From WHSP01 sp040905505 (GTDB lineage: Bacteria > Gemmatimonadota > Gemmatimonadetes > Longimicrobiales > Longimicrobiaceae), in contig JBBDRL010000099.1 in NCBI GenBank assembly GCA_040905505.1, positions 1-18,122 of the forward strand: a DNA stretch of 18,122 bases, written 5' to 3'. The notes under the pieces were generated by a model. That model searched no databases. It was not told where the DNA came from and saw only the letters and a program-made list of their open reading frames with translations. Positions 1 through 7,397 of the stretch are shown here, piece by piece (position 1 is the stretch's first letter; each line of letters begins with the position of its first letter). Made by a program: the position numbers and the translations under genes.

Positions 1-77
1 CAGGATTCAGGATTCAGGATTCAGGATTCAGGATTCAGGATTCAGGATTCAGGGGTCAGGGTTCAGGGTTCAGGGTG
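1..77. repeat. Heptanucleotide tandem array (CAGGATT unit)
   Basis: Eleven consecutive 7-nt units. The first seven are identical CAGGATT; the last four drift to CAGGGGT, CAGGGTT, CAGGGTT and CAGGGTG. The array starts at the window edge, so it may be longer. It lies upstream of the small basic gene at 131 and outside any convincing coding frame. Read on the other strand the unit is a TGAATCC rotation, sharing the GAAT core with the arrays near 12200 and 18100. Function is unknown. The degenerating right end suggests decay of an array grown by replication slippage (inference). Confidence 0.95.
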
Positions 78-130
78 GCGGGGGCGGGTTTCGAGCCCCG
101 TTCGCATGAAAATAGATTAGGAGTAACCCG

Positions 131-451
131 ATGGCCAAGAAGAAGAAAAAGAAGAAATCAGCGGGATCGATGCACCGCCAGGTGCAGGATTCGGTGCAGG
201 CGTTACCCTACGCCATCGAGCAGCAGAAGAAGGAGGGTAAGCGGGTTCGCGCCTTCATACTGCGCTATTTCAGCGGACCGATGCTGCGGGGTGTCGAGCG
301 GATCATGAGCGCGACCCGATACCGCGGCGAAAAGGGACAGAAGCTGCGGCAGACGGAGCAGATGCGCCGGCACCTGGACCAGAAGCAGGCCGCTATGCGG
401 CACATGCAGAACGAGATGCAGAACCTGCAGAAGAAGCGCCGAGCTCGGTAG
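131..451 (+). CDS. Small, highly basic protein of unknown function (106 aa)
   Basis: I do not recognise a family. The ATG follows AGGAG (119-123) with 7-nt spacing, a good ribosome site that supports this start and argues for a real gene. The protein opens with Met-Ala followed by seven consecutive lysines. The middle (about residues 35-70) is rich in Arg, Tyr and Phe. The last 40 residues are rich in Gln, Met, Lys and Arg with heptad-like spacing, which suggests an amphipathic or coiled-coil helix. There is no signal peptide or membrane segment. The strong positive charge suggests binding to nucleic acid or the ribosome (inference only). The lysine run is encoded by an almost pure A/G tract, where polymerase or ribosome slippage is possible. 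It is convergent with the gene ending at 491. Confidence 0.7.
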   Translation: MAKKKKKKKSAGSMHRQVQDSVQALPYAIEQQKKEGKRVRAFILRYFSGPMLRGVERIMSATRYRGEKGQKLRQTEQMRRHLDQKQAAMRHMQNEMQNLQKKRRAR

Positions 452-471
452 TAGAGCGGACCTTTACCGCA

Positions 472-492
472 GAGCCCGGCCCGCTCGGGCTC
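472..492. terminator. Hairpin between convergent genes, possible bidirectional terminator
   Basis: A 7-bp perfect stem, GAGCCCG (472-478) pairing with CGGGCTC (486-492), encloses a 7-nt loop. It sits between the stop of the + strand gene at 451 and the stop of the - strand gene at 491, which it overlaps. Neither side has a clear T tract, so intrinsic termination is only a possibility. Confidence 0.35.
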
Positions 493-1954
493 ACGGGCGT
501 TCAGAGGAAACCGGCTGGCCTGCCGGGAATTCGCTGGACCGATCCTTTCGCAGGACCAGGTCGCGGAAGACCGTCGTTCCCTCGACGGCCGGCCACTCGT
601 CGCGGGGCCATTCCTCGAAGTGCCCCGCGGTCGCGGGGAGGGTGCGGTCGGGGTCGATGGAGCAGCCGAGCAGGACGTTCTGGCGATCGGCGAAGTCCGG
701 GCCCAGGTGAGTGTACACCTTCACGGTCGGGAAGAGCTCCGAGAAAGTCTTCACGACCGACCACACCTGGCGGCTCTCCTCCCCGACGACCGTGCCGATC
801 ACATTGAGGCCCACCACACCGCCCGGCCGCATGCGCCGGGCGAGTGCGACCGCAGCGTCGCGGGTGACGAGGGAGTGTGGCAGGGCCTCCCGCCCCCCAT
901 ACACGTCGACGTAGATCCGATCGTATTCGACGCCGTCATCATGCTCGAGGTAGGCGCGTGCATCGCCCTCGATCGTGATGATCCGGTGCTGGCGATGCAC
1001 TCCGAAGAACCGGTAGGCGATGCGCGTCACCTCCGGATCTAGCTCGACGACGGCCACACTGGCGCCCGGGTCGCGCTCCATCAACCGGCGCGGCAGCGTG
1101 TAGGCGCCGCCGCCGAGGAAGAGGTAGCGGGCTGCTTTCGGGGTGATCTGATTCAGCCAGTGCTCCGCGGCCGCGATATAGGCGAGCGTCGGAGCGCCGC
1201 TCCGGACCAGTTGTCCAGACTCCTCCTCGTCGTTGAGGTAGAGGCGCCGTTCCGGCTGGCGCTCGGCGGGGAAACGCACCTCGGTGACCCGCAGGGAGCC
1301 GAATGGGGAGACGGTGCCGAAGATCTCGACCTCGCGCGCTGGCACGCCGGCCGGATCCGGGCTGACGAGCGGTAGGAGGAGGAACAGTGCGGCGGCCATC
1401 AGGAGAGAACCCGGCGGCAGCACGGGCAGGGCGACGAGACCAGCCAGGAGGACCCCTGCCGCAGATCCCGCGAGCAGCCCGGCTGCCACCGGTCCGAGAG
1501 CGGCCCAGGCGGTCTGGTCGTCCTCCAGCTCATCGACCCACCTGTCGGCCCAGGCGAACAGCGAGGGGATGAGGAGGCCGAGACCGTAACACGGCGTGGC
1601 GACCACCACGACCATGCCGCCGACGCGCCACCAAGCGCCCGGGTAGACCCCCTGGTAGAGCGTGCTGATCGTAGCCGCAGCGCCGGCCACGGCGGTCAGG
1701 GAGGCGGCAGCGAGCCAGCGCTCGCGCAGGGGCGGCTCATCCGCGGCGGCGGCCGGCGCACCCGCCCAGAGGCCGACGAAGAGCGCGAGGAGAACTGTGC
1801 CGATCAGAACCGTCGCGTTGACGGTGCCCGCACCCGTCTGCTGAAGCACCATCGCCGAACCGGCCAGCGCCGTCATCCCGAGGCAGAACCCCACGAGGAG
1901 CGACCTGCCCAGGACGGCGCGCAGCCAGACGCCTTCAGCGGTCAAATCGTCCAT
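491..1954 (-). CDS. Membrane-anchored spermidine-synthase-like (SpeE-fold) protein
   Basis: A 487-residue protein with two parts. Residues about 12-215 hold roughly six hydrophobic segments. Residues about 270-450 form a Rossmann methyltransferase-like domain of the spermidine synthase type: a glycine-rich FLGGGAYTL loop near 278-286, an acidic VVELDPEV strand near 300, GDARAYL, and YDRIYVDVYGG at 344-354. In true aminopropyltransferases the last motif normally reads like DSSDP. Here only the first Asp (D350) is kept, so polyamine synthesis is doubtful and the substrate is unknown. The frame is open back to 2203, but the ATG at 1954 is preferred because the hydrophobic region begins just after it and the upstream part lies within the flavin reductase gene. 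It overlaps the end of that gene by 20 nt, so the two are probably co-transcribed. Confidence 0.8.
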   Translation of the reverse strand: MDDLTAEGVWLRAVLGRSLLVGFCLGMTALAGSAMVLQQTGAGTVNATVLIGTVLLALFVGLWAGAPAAAADEPPLRERWLAAASLTAVAGAAATISTLYQGVYPGAWWRVGGMVVVVATPCYGLGLLIPSLFAWADRWVDELEDDQTAWAALGPVAAGLLAGSAAGVLLAGLVALPVLPPGSLLMAAALFLLLPLVSPDPAGVPAREVEIFGTVSPFGSLRVTEVRFPAERQPERRLYLNDEEESGQLVRSGAPTLAYIAAAEHWLNQITPKAARYLFLGGGAYTLPRRLMERDPGASVAVVELDPEVTRIAYRFFGVHRQHRIITIEGDARAYLEHDDGVEYDRIYVDVYGGREALPHSLVTRDAAVALARRMRPGGVVGLNVIGTVVGEESRQVWSVVKTFSELFPTVKVYTHLGPDFADRQNVLLGCSIDPDRTLPATAGHFEEWPRDEWPAVEGTTVFRDLVLRKDRSSEFPAGQPVSSERP

Positions 1955-2426
1955 ACCCGCCCCGGTAGTAGACCAGCGGGTGACCCTCCCGTGCATCCGC
2001 CTCCACGACTTTCCCGATGATGATGGTGTGGTCGCCGGCCTCGACAGTGCGCTCCACGTCGCATTCCAGCCAGGCAAGGGTTCGATCGAGGATCGGCACG
2101 CCGGACGCGCTGCTACGATACGCCACGCCGCGGAACTTGTCCTCCGAATGAGGCCCGGCGAACCGCCTCGCGAGACGCTCGCCGTCTGTCTCCTCCAGGA
2201 CATTCACAACGAACGAACCGGCGCGGAGAATACACCCGCGCGACTCCGCATACCTATCGACACAGATCAGGATGAGCGGTGGAACGAGCGAGACAGAGGT
2301 AAAGGCGTTCACGGTGAGCCCACACGGATCACCGTCCGAGAGGCTCGACGTCACCACGGCGATTCCGCTGGGGAAATGCCCCATCACTCGGCGGAACTCG
2401 GCGGCGTCCATCGTCTCGTCGGTCAT
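1935..2426 (-). CDS. Flavin reductase-like, FMN-binding domain protein
   Basis: A 163-residue single-domain protein of the HpaC/NtaB-type flavin reductase family, which reduces free FMN or FAD with NAD(P)H for a partner oxygenase. Visible family features are an N-terminal FRRVMGHFPSGIAVVTS segment, GLTVNAFTSVSLVPPLILICVD (split here as GLTVNAFTSVSL then VPPLILICVD), and HTIIIGKVVEA near the C-terminus. Length is typical. The start is uncertain: ATG 2426 fits the family N-terminus, while an in-frame GTG at 2480 and an ATG at 2411 are possible. No monooxygenase partner is present in the window. The downstream overlapping gene is the SpeE-like membrane protein, so the physiological electron acceptor is unknown. 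It is divergent from the gene at 2502. Confidence 0.85.
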   Translation of the reverse strand: MTDETMDAAEFRRVMGHFPSGIAVVTSSLSDGDPCGLTVNAFTSVSLVPPLILICVDRYAESRGCILRAGSFVVNVLEETDGERLARRFAGPHSEDKFRGVAYRSSASGVPILDRTLAWLECDVERTVEAGDHTIIIGKVVEADAREGHPLVYYRGGYGRFDR

Positions 2427-2501
2427 CCGTCCATCTTCGACGCTGTTCCTGCCTCTGGCTGAGTCGGTATTCTGGACCACTAAACCCCGCCCTCGTAGCT
2501 T
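2427..2501. promoter_or_regulatory. Divergent intergenic region
   Basis: This 75-nt gap separates the divergent flavin reductase gene (-) and the outer-membrane protein gene (+), so promoters for both must lie here or run into the coding ends. I see no convincing -35/-10 pair, operator palindrome or repeat. If the reductase starts at GTG 2480 or the + gene at 2538, the borders shift accordingly. Confidence 0.4.
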
Positions 2502-3323
2502 GTGCCGATATTCGGATCCATTCTCAAGGAGGCTCTCATCCAGCAGAAGACCCCGTCAGCGAAGACCTTCCTCCTGCTCGTTCTGAGCCTCGTCGCGGCC
2601 TCTGACACTGCCGCGCAAGAGGACTCGGAGGACCGCTGGAACATCGCCGCGGAGCTGAGCCTCACGGATCAGAGCGGCAATCGCGCTTTGCGGCTTCTGA
2701 CCGGCGGCGTCAACCTGTCACATCTGCAGCGCGAGGATTTCCGGTTCGACGCAGCGATTCAGTCCCGCTACGGGCGAAGCGAAGACGAGCTGGTCACCCT
2801 GAGCCATCACGCCTCTCTCGGTTTCGACCTGCGGCCTACCTCGTCGTGGTCACCCTTCGCGTCGGTCGATGCCGAACGAGACGAGTTCAAGCGCCTCGAC
2901 GTCCGCGTTTCGACAGGTGCGGGCGCCAAGTACACGCCCCGCCGGACCGAGAATGATGACGAGACGTCGATTTCCCTGGCGCTCCTGCACTCATACGAAC
3001 GCATCTCCCCCCCGCGTCCGGAAGAAGGAGAGCCGCCGGTGATAGCGAACGCGGAGTCCTCCCACAACGCCCGGTGGAGTCTACGTGCCCGGACTTCCCA
3101 TCAGATCCGGGAGGGAATCACACTGCGCCACACCACGTTCTACCAGCCGCTGTGGGACGACGTGGCCAACTACTTGCTCCGCTCGGACACCGGCATGAAG
3201 ATCCTGCTGACGGAGCGGCTCGCCCTCTCCGTCGATTATCAACTGAAACGAGACGCTCGACCCCCACCGGGAGTCGAGCCTGACGACCGGCTCTTCAAGA
3301 CCGGTCTCATCATCGACTTCTGA
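2502..3323 (+). CDS. DUF481-like outer-membrane beta-barrel protein
   Basis: A 273-residue exported protein. A hydrophobic signal core (TFLLLVLSLVAAS, residues 23-35) is followed by a likely cleavage site after DTAAQ or DTAA. The mature part alternates polar and hydrophobic residues, with patterns such as WNIAAELSLTDQSGN and LRLLTGGVNL. It ends in GLIIDF, a C-terminal aromatic typical of outer-membrane barrels. This matches DUF481/YdiY-type proteins, whose role is poorly defined. The GTG at 2502 lacks a ribosome site and gives a 22-residue n-region. An AAGGAGG at 2526-2532 lies 5 nt before an in-frame ATC (2538), which would give a compact signal peptide starting before QQKTPSAK. The next gene begins 3 nt after the stop, so the pair is probably one transcript. 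Confidence 0.75.
   Translation: MPIFGSILKEALIQQKTPSAKTFLLLVLSLVAASDTAAQEDSEDRWNIAAELSLTDQSGNRALRLLTGGVNLSHLQREDFRFDAAIQSRYGRSEDELVTLSHHASLGFDLRPTSSWSPFASVDAERDEFKRLDVRVSTGAGAKYTPRRTENDDETSISLALLHSYERISPPRPEEGEPPVIANAESSHNARWSLRARTSHQIREGITLRHTTFYQPLWDDVANYLLRSDTGMKILLTERLALSVDYQLKRDARPPPGVEPDDRLFKTGLIIDF
2526..2532 (+). promoter_or_regulatory. Perfect Shine-Dalgarno inside the annotated start region
   Basis: AAGGAGG, fully complementary to the 16S anti-Shine-Dalgarno, lies 5 nt before an in-frame ATC codon at 2538. No ATG, GTG or TTG follows at a usable distance in that frame. It may be chance coding for Lys-Glu, or it may mark a non-canonical ATC start (or an ATG changed by one base) for the outer-membrane protein. 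Confidence 0.4.
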
Positions 3324-3326
3324 CAG

Positions 3327-4307
3327 ATGCGAAGCCGTGTTCCAGCATGGAGCGTTCCGCTCCTGATAGTAACCGTAGCCGGCGGGTGCGACAACGTGGC
3401 CTGGGGGGGCGCCGACATTCAGATCGTCCCGCCGCCACCGCCCAGCTCGGCCGTCGAAATCGAGACCGATTCGCGCGTGTTCGGCGAGTTCGGGCTGCCC
3501 ACAGGCCCGCTCGTCTTCCACCTGGTGGATCAGGAGGGTGGTTCACGTCTCATCCCCGTCGCCGAGATCGTGGGCGACTCGGCGCGCGCCGTTCGCCGCC
3601 CGTCCGGCGTTTCGCAGGAGGCGTACGAGTCCCGGTTCCGCGAGACCGTGCTTCCGGTCGGTTCGCAGTTCGACGTGTTCCGACGCGGGGCTCGCGTCGG
3701 CACGTTCGTGGCTCAGAGTGAGGGACCCGTCACGGCGTGCGGAGTCCCGACGGTGGTCGGGAACACGACGGTCGTGGCCGCGGCGGTCGATGCCAACGAA
3801 TACCTCGCGTTCCGCCAGGGGCTCGCGCCGCAGGCGCGCGGGGAGTTCTCGCCGCCGCAGGTCACCGGGCCGATCCGTACGTACGCATCCATCGTCGCCG
3901 AACGGCTGATCCTGCAGGCGGGGCTGCCTCGCCCGCGGAGCTGGGCGACCGCCCAGCGTGATCTGCAGCCGGTCGAGATCATGGCCGGCGCTCACCCGGA
4001 AATGGCGGCGACGTACCTGGTGGGCGACCAGCTCGCCGTCGGGGCGCCGCAGAGCGAAGGGTACAGCGTCTTCTACATCGCGGATTACGAGACGCAGCGG
4101 GGTTACATGCCGATCTACTCGGATGTTCGTGACTACCGCCGTACTGGCAAGGCGGCCCCGCGGCTCATCGATTACGCAGACTGGGACGAGGCTGAGGGTC
4201 GGGAGATCCTGATGGAAGTCTACGGCGCAGAGCAGAGCTGGTATCAGGCGCTCGGGTACCGGAACGGCGAGTGGACGAAGATCTGGGAGGGTGCGGAATG
4301 CGACTGA
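3327..4307 (+). CDS. Exported protein of unknown function, possible lipoprotein (326 aa)
   Basis: I do not recognise the family. The N-terminus (MRSRVPAWSVPLLIVTVAGGC) is a signal peptide with an imperfect lipobox ending at Cys21, so it may be a lipoprotein or simply secreted. A proline run (VPPPPPSSAVEIE) then leads into a globular domain of about 280 residues without membrane segments. Visible landmarks are a Cys in VTACGVPTVVG near residue 138, a YSVFYIADYETQRGYMPIY segment, and a C-terminal Cys-Asp. Two cysteines in the mature part could form a disulfide. It starts 3 nt after the outer-membrane protein gene, so a shared envelope role is likely (inference). It is convergent with the cyclo-ligase gene, with only 12 nt between stops. 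Confidence 0.8.
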   Translation: MRSRVPAWSVPLLIVTVAGGCDNVAWGGADIQIVPPPPPSSAVEIETDSRVFGEFGLPTGPLVFHLVDQEGGSRLIPVAEIVGDSARAVRRPSGVSQEAYESRFRETVLPVGSQFDVFRRGARVGTFVAQSEGPVTACGVPTVVGNTTVVAAAVDANEYLAFRQGLAPQARGEFSPPQVTGPIRTYASIVAERLILQAGLPRPRSWATAQRDLQPVEIMAGAHPEMAATYLVGDQLAVGAPQSEGYSVFYIADYETQRGYMPIYSDVRDYRRTGKAAPRLIDYADWDEAEGREILMEVYGAEQSWYQALGYRNGEWTKIWEGAECD

Positions 4308-4319
4308 CGCTGGCCAGGC

Positions 4320-4892
4320 CTAACGGAGATCGACGATCCCCGCCTCGGTGACGACGACGTCCAGCGGCCGGTCCCACTCGTCCATCGGGATGGCCGATGC
4401 TTCCTGGGTACTGAAGAAGAGCCCGCAACGCAGAGCCCGCCACTCGGGCGAGGCGAGGATCCGGTCGTAATAGCCCGCGCCGCGACCGAGACGGTGGCCG
4501 GCCCGATCCCAGGCCAGCCCGGGGATGATGGCGACGTCGATGTCACCGATCCGCGTCGTCGGGCAATGTGGAGCGGGCTCTCGCGTACCGTACCGGCTGA
4601 GCGCGTTGAGGTCCGCGGCGCTGGCGACGGTGTGGAGCGTCATCTCCCGACCTTCCGGAATGCAGCGCGGATAGACGACCTCGATACCGCGCCGCCGCGC
4701 CTCTGTGGCGATGGCTTCCGTGGGCACCTCCTCGGGCAGCGACGCGTACAGCAGGACGGAACCAGCAGAATCCAGCTCAGGGAGGGACCAGAGCCGATGG
4801 GCGATTCGGGCGCCGAACTCGCCGCGCGACTCCGGCGTCAGCGCTTTCAGCCGGTCCAGTGCCTCCCAGCGGAGCTGGGTCTTCGTCGTCAT
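4320..4892 (-). CDS. 5-formyltetrahydrofolate cyclo-ligase
   Basis: 190 residues, normal for the family (YgfA/Fau, MTHFS). The enzyme uses ATP to convert 5-formyl-THF to 5,10-methenyl-THF, returning folate from its storage form. The N-terminal KTQLRWEALDRLKAL helix, the SLPEEVPTEAIATEA segment, the PRCIPEG segment and the hallmark GHRLGRGAGYYDRIL nucleotide-binding loop near residue 133 are all present, followed by a typical C-terminal DVVVTEAGIV. The ATG overlaps the psuG stop by 4 nt (ATGA) and is preceded by GGAGG (4897-4901), so translation is coupled to psuG. Confidence in function is high; it is the last gene of its transcript. Confidence 0.93.
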   Translation of the reverse strand: MTTKTQLRWEALDRLKALTPESRGEFGARIAHRLWSLPELDSAGSVLLYASLPEEVPTEAIATEARRRGIEVVYPRCIPEGREMTLHTVASAADLNALSRYGTREPAPHCPTTRIGDIDVAIIPGLAWDRAGHRLGRGAGYYDRILASPEWRALRCGLFFSTQEASAIPMDEWDRPLDVVVTEAGIVDLR

Positions 4893-5809
4893 TTCGCCTC
4901 CAGCGCCACAGCGACGGCCGCCGCGATTCGAACATTGTTGTGCAGCAGCGCGACGTTGGCATCCAGTGACGCGCCCCCGGTGACCTCCGCCACGCTGGCA
5001 AGGAGAAAGGGCGTGAGCGCCTTGCCGCCAACGCCCTCGGCCGAGGCCCGCTGCAGCGCCCCATCGACCGCGGCTTCCACCTGGTGCGCCGGGAGTCCAT
5101 GGTCCGGGGGGACAGGCGCGCAGAGAAGGACCGACCCCGGCGCTTCGATCCGCCGGTGAGCCCGCCAGATCTCGGCGACTTCAGCGGCGGAGTCCACCCG
5201 CGAATCGACTGTGGCGCCGCCGTCGGCCGTATAGAAGGCGGGGAAGCGGTCGGTTCCCCAGCCGATGACGAGCACGCCCAGGGTCTCGAGTATCTCGCGG
5301 GTCGCGGGGAGGTCGAGAATCGACTTGGCGCCGGCGCAGACCACGAGCATTCGGGTCCGCTGGAGCTCCGTGAGGTCGGCAGAAACGTCTGGCGGAAGGC
5401 CGCGGTGGACGCCGCCGATGCCGCCGGTCGCGAACACCTGCACGCCCGCTCTGGCAGCGAGGTGGGCGGTCGCCGCGACGGTGGTGGCGCCGGTCCAGCG
5501 GCCCGCCATCGCGAGCGGAAGGTCGCGCGTGGAGAGCTTCTCAACCTCGCCCGCCCCGCCGATCCGCTCGAGAGCCGCGATATCCAGACCGATCGTTGGG
5601 ACGCCGTCCAACACCGCCACCGTCGCCGGGGTCGCTCCGCCATGCCGCACCTCGGCCTCCAAGTCGCGGGCGACCTCGAGATTGCGAGGACGCGGCAGAC
5701 CGTGCGCTATGACGGTCGACTCCAGGGCGACGATCGGCGCTCCCCGGGCGAGCGCATCGCTCACTTCGTCGGATACGCTGAGCCAATCGGGCGCGGGTCC
5801 GGCGATCAC
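4889..5809 (-). CDS. psuG: Pseudouridine-5'-phosphate glycosidase
   Basis: 306 residues, the usual size. The enzyme reversibly splits pseudouridine 5'-phosphate into uracil and ribose 5-phosphate. Family motifs are clear: IVALESTVIAHGLPRP (Glu30), TVAVLDGVPTIGL, FATGGIGGVHRG, DVSADL (Asp145, metal ligand by family analogy), CAGAKSILDLPATRE (Lys162, expected Schiff-base lysine), and LDANVALLHNN near the C-terminus (the conserved Asn). The start is GTG, supported by CCGGAG 7 nt upstream. The usual partner kinase psuK is not adjacent; instead the gene overlaps the folate cyclo-ligase by 4 nt. It is divergent from the PLP decarboxylase. Confidence 0.95.
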   Translation of the reverse strand: MIAGPAPDWLSVSDEVSDALARGAPIVALESTVIAHGLPRPRNLEVARDLEAEVRHGGATPATVAVLDGVPTIGLDIAALERIGGAGEVEKLSTRDLPLAMAGRWTGATTVAATAHLAARAGVQVFATGGIGGVHRGLPPDVSADLTELQRTRMLVVCAGAKSILDLPATREILETLGVLVIGWGTDRFPAFYTADGGATVDSRVDSAAEVAEIWRAHRRIEAPGSVLLCAPVPPDHGLPAHQVEAAVDGALQRASAEGVGGKALTPFLLASVAEVTGGASLDANVALLHNNVRIAAAVAVALEAK

Positions 5810-5816
5810 ACCGAGA

Positions 5817-5820
5817 CTCC
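5817..5820 (-). promoter_or_regulatory. Ribosome binding site deciding the GTG start of psuG
   Basis: On the - strand GGAG (within CCGGAG) lies 7 nt before the GTG at 5809. This supports GTG as the true start, which gives a family-typical N-terminus. Confidence 0.65.
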
Positions 5821-5888
5821 GGCGCGCGACCCCGGCGGCATGGGCCGTCGCGATCCGATCAAGTCGAGGTCCCTCTGGTTCTGTTGCA

Positions 5889-7352
5889 ATGACATCTGAG
5901 TTTCCGCGCCGCGAGCACGGCGATATGTCTCCCGAAGAATTTCGCCAGCACGGTCACCGAGTGATCGACTGGATCGCGGAATACCTGACCAACCCCTCGG
6001 CTCACCCAGTCCTCGCACGGACGCGGCCGGGCGAGGTCGCCGCTGCGCTTCCCTCGAGCCCGCCGACCGATGGTGAGGAGTTCGATGCGATCCTCCAGGA
6101 TCTGGACGACATCCTCCTTCCCGGCATCACCCACTGGAATCACCCTGCCTTCTTCGCCTACTTCGGCATCAGCGGATCGATGCCGGGGATTCTGGCCGAG
6201 GCCATCGCGGCAGCGCTCAACGTGAACGCCATGTTGTGGCGGACGAGCCCGGCAGCGACCGAGCTGGAGGAGGTCGCCGTAGACTGGCTGCGTCAGCTTC
6301 TCGGGCTGCCGAACGACTTCCGCGGGCATATCCAGGACACCGCGTCGACGTCCACGCTCGTGGCGCTCGCGTCGGCACGTGAAGCGACGGGGTTGGACAT
6401 CCGGGAGCGTGGGCTGGCCGGTCGCGACGTGCCGCCGCTGCGCGTCTACTGTTCCGAAGAGGCACACTCCTCGGTCGAGAAGGCGGCGATCACCCTCGGG
6501 ATCGGCCGTGAAAGCGTTCGAAAGATCCGGACCGACGACGAGTTTCGCATGATCCCTCGCGCGCTCGAGGAAGCGATCGAGATCGATCGATCCGCGGGGG
6601 ACCGTCCGTTCTGCATCGTAGCCACGCTCGGCACGACCTCCACCACCAGCGTGGACCCGCTTCCGCAGCTCGCGGCCGTCGCGCGCCGATTCGGGCTCTG
6701 GCTTCACGTCGACGCAGCCTACGGCGGCGCGGCGGCGGTGGTGCCCGAGATTCGCGACGTCACCCGCGGCTGGGAGCAAGCTGATTCGATCGTCGTCAAT
6801 CCGCACAAGTGGCTGTTCGTTCCGATCGACTGTTCGACTCTCTTCCTGCGCGATCCGGAGATCACTCGACGCGCGTTCACCCTGGTGCCGGACTATCTCC
6901 AGACACCGCAGGGTGAGTCGGTCACCAACCTGATGGACTACGGGCACGCGTTGGGACGGCGATTCAGGGCGCTCAAGCTGTGGACGACCCTGCGGTACTT
7001 CGGCGAGAGCGGACTCGCGGCGCGACTCCGTGAACACATCGATCTCGCGCGTGCGTTCGCCGCCGATGTCCGGCGTGACCCGGACTGGCGGGTCGAGGCG
7101 CCGGTGCCCTTCAGCACGGTCTGCTTCCGCTTCACGCCCCCCGGTCTTGGCGATGCGGATACCGACGCGTTGAACGAGCGGATCCTGGAGGCCGTGAACG
7201 CGACGGGAGAAGTATTTCTCTCGCACACCCGCCTGAATGGTCGTTATACACTGCGCCTGGCCGTCGGGAATATCCGCACTGAAGCCGGGCACGTACGCGA
7301 CGCCTGGCGTCTCCTGCGCGATGCCGCCCGCAACGAGCAACCGAGGCAGTAG
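5889..7352 (+). CDS. Group II PLP-dependent (aromatic-L-amino-acid type) decarboxylase
   Basis: 487 residues, normal for the DDC/TDC/AADC family, which releases CO2 from aromatic or related amino acids. Visible active-site residues are His193 in EEAHSSVEKAA (ring stacking), Asp275 in HVDAAYGG (pyridine nitrogen), and Lys307 in VNPHKW (Schiff base). Tyr336 in PDYLQTP sits in the catalytic loop, where decarboxylases have Tyr and the aldehyde synthases Phe. IQDTASTSTLVAL replaces the usual phosphate-binding IQGTASEAxLVAL. The C-terminal GRRFRALKLW and HTRLNGRYTLRLAVGN segments are family-typical. ATG 5889 is used; an in-frame ATG at 5925 (MSPEEF) is also possible and neither has a strong ribosome site. 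The frame is open far upstream, but that part lies opposite psuG. The exact substrate (Trp, Tyr, Phe, DOPA) cannot be read from sequence. Confidence 0.92.
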   Translation: MTSEFPRREHGDMSPEEFRQHGHRVIDWIAEYLTNPSAHPVLARTRPGEVAAALPSSPPTDGEEFDAILQDLDDILLPGITHWNHPAFFAYFGISGSMPGILAEAIAAALNVNAMLWRTSPAATELEEVAVDWLRQLLGLPNDFRGHIQDTASTSTLVALASAREATGLDIRERGLAGRDVPPLRVYCSEEAHSSVEKAAITLGIGRESVRKIRTDDEFRMIPRALEEAIEIDRSAGDRPFCIVATLGTTSTTSVDPLPQLAAVARRFGLWLHVDAAYGGAAAVVPEIRDVTRGWEQADSIVVNPHKWLFVPIDCSTLFLRDPEITRRAFTLVPDYLQTPQGESVTNLMDYGHALGRRFRALKLWTTLRYFGESGLAARLREHIDLARAFAADVRRDPDWRVEAPVPFSTVCFRFTPPGLGDADTDALNERILEAVNATGEVFLSHTRLNGRYTLRLAVGNIRTEAGHVRDAWRLLRDAARNEQPRQ

Positions 7353-7397
7353 GTCCCAGGCCCAGCGTGGTCCGATCATTCCCGCCCGGAGCCGCCC

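Noticed and set aside
1..77. CRISPR-like array
   Set aside because: Units are 7 nt and directly tandem, with no spacers and no cas genes in the window.
76..110. tRNA-like T-arm (GGGTTTCGAGCCCC) after the first heptad array
   Set aside because: Only a T-arm-like fragment is present. The preceding sequence is the repeat array, no acceptor, D or anticodon arm can be drawn and there is no CCA end.
491..1954. Assignment as a true spermidine synthase (speE)
   Set aside because: The catalytic motif is altered and a multi-helix membrane part is fused, so only the fold is claimed.
1955..2203. N-terminal extension of the SpeE-like protein
   Set aside because: It lies inside the flavin reductase gene in another phase and reads as Arg/Ser-rich shadow sequence.
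5265..5888. N-terminal extension of the decarboxylase frame
   Set aside because: It overlaps psuG on the other strand, is Ser/Arg/Pro-biased, and the family N-terminus matches a start at 5889 or 5925.
5859..7379. 506-codon - strand frame opposite the decarboxylase gene
   Set aside because: It is a shadow of the decarboxylase coding strand, which has complete PLP active-site motifs.
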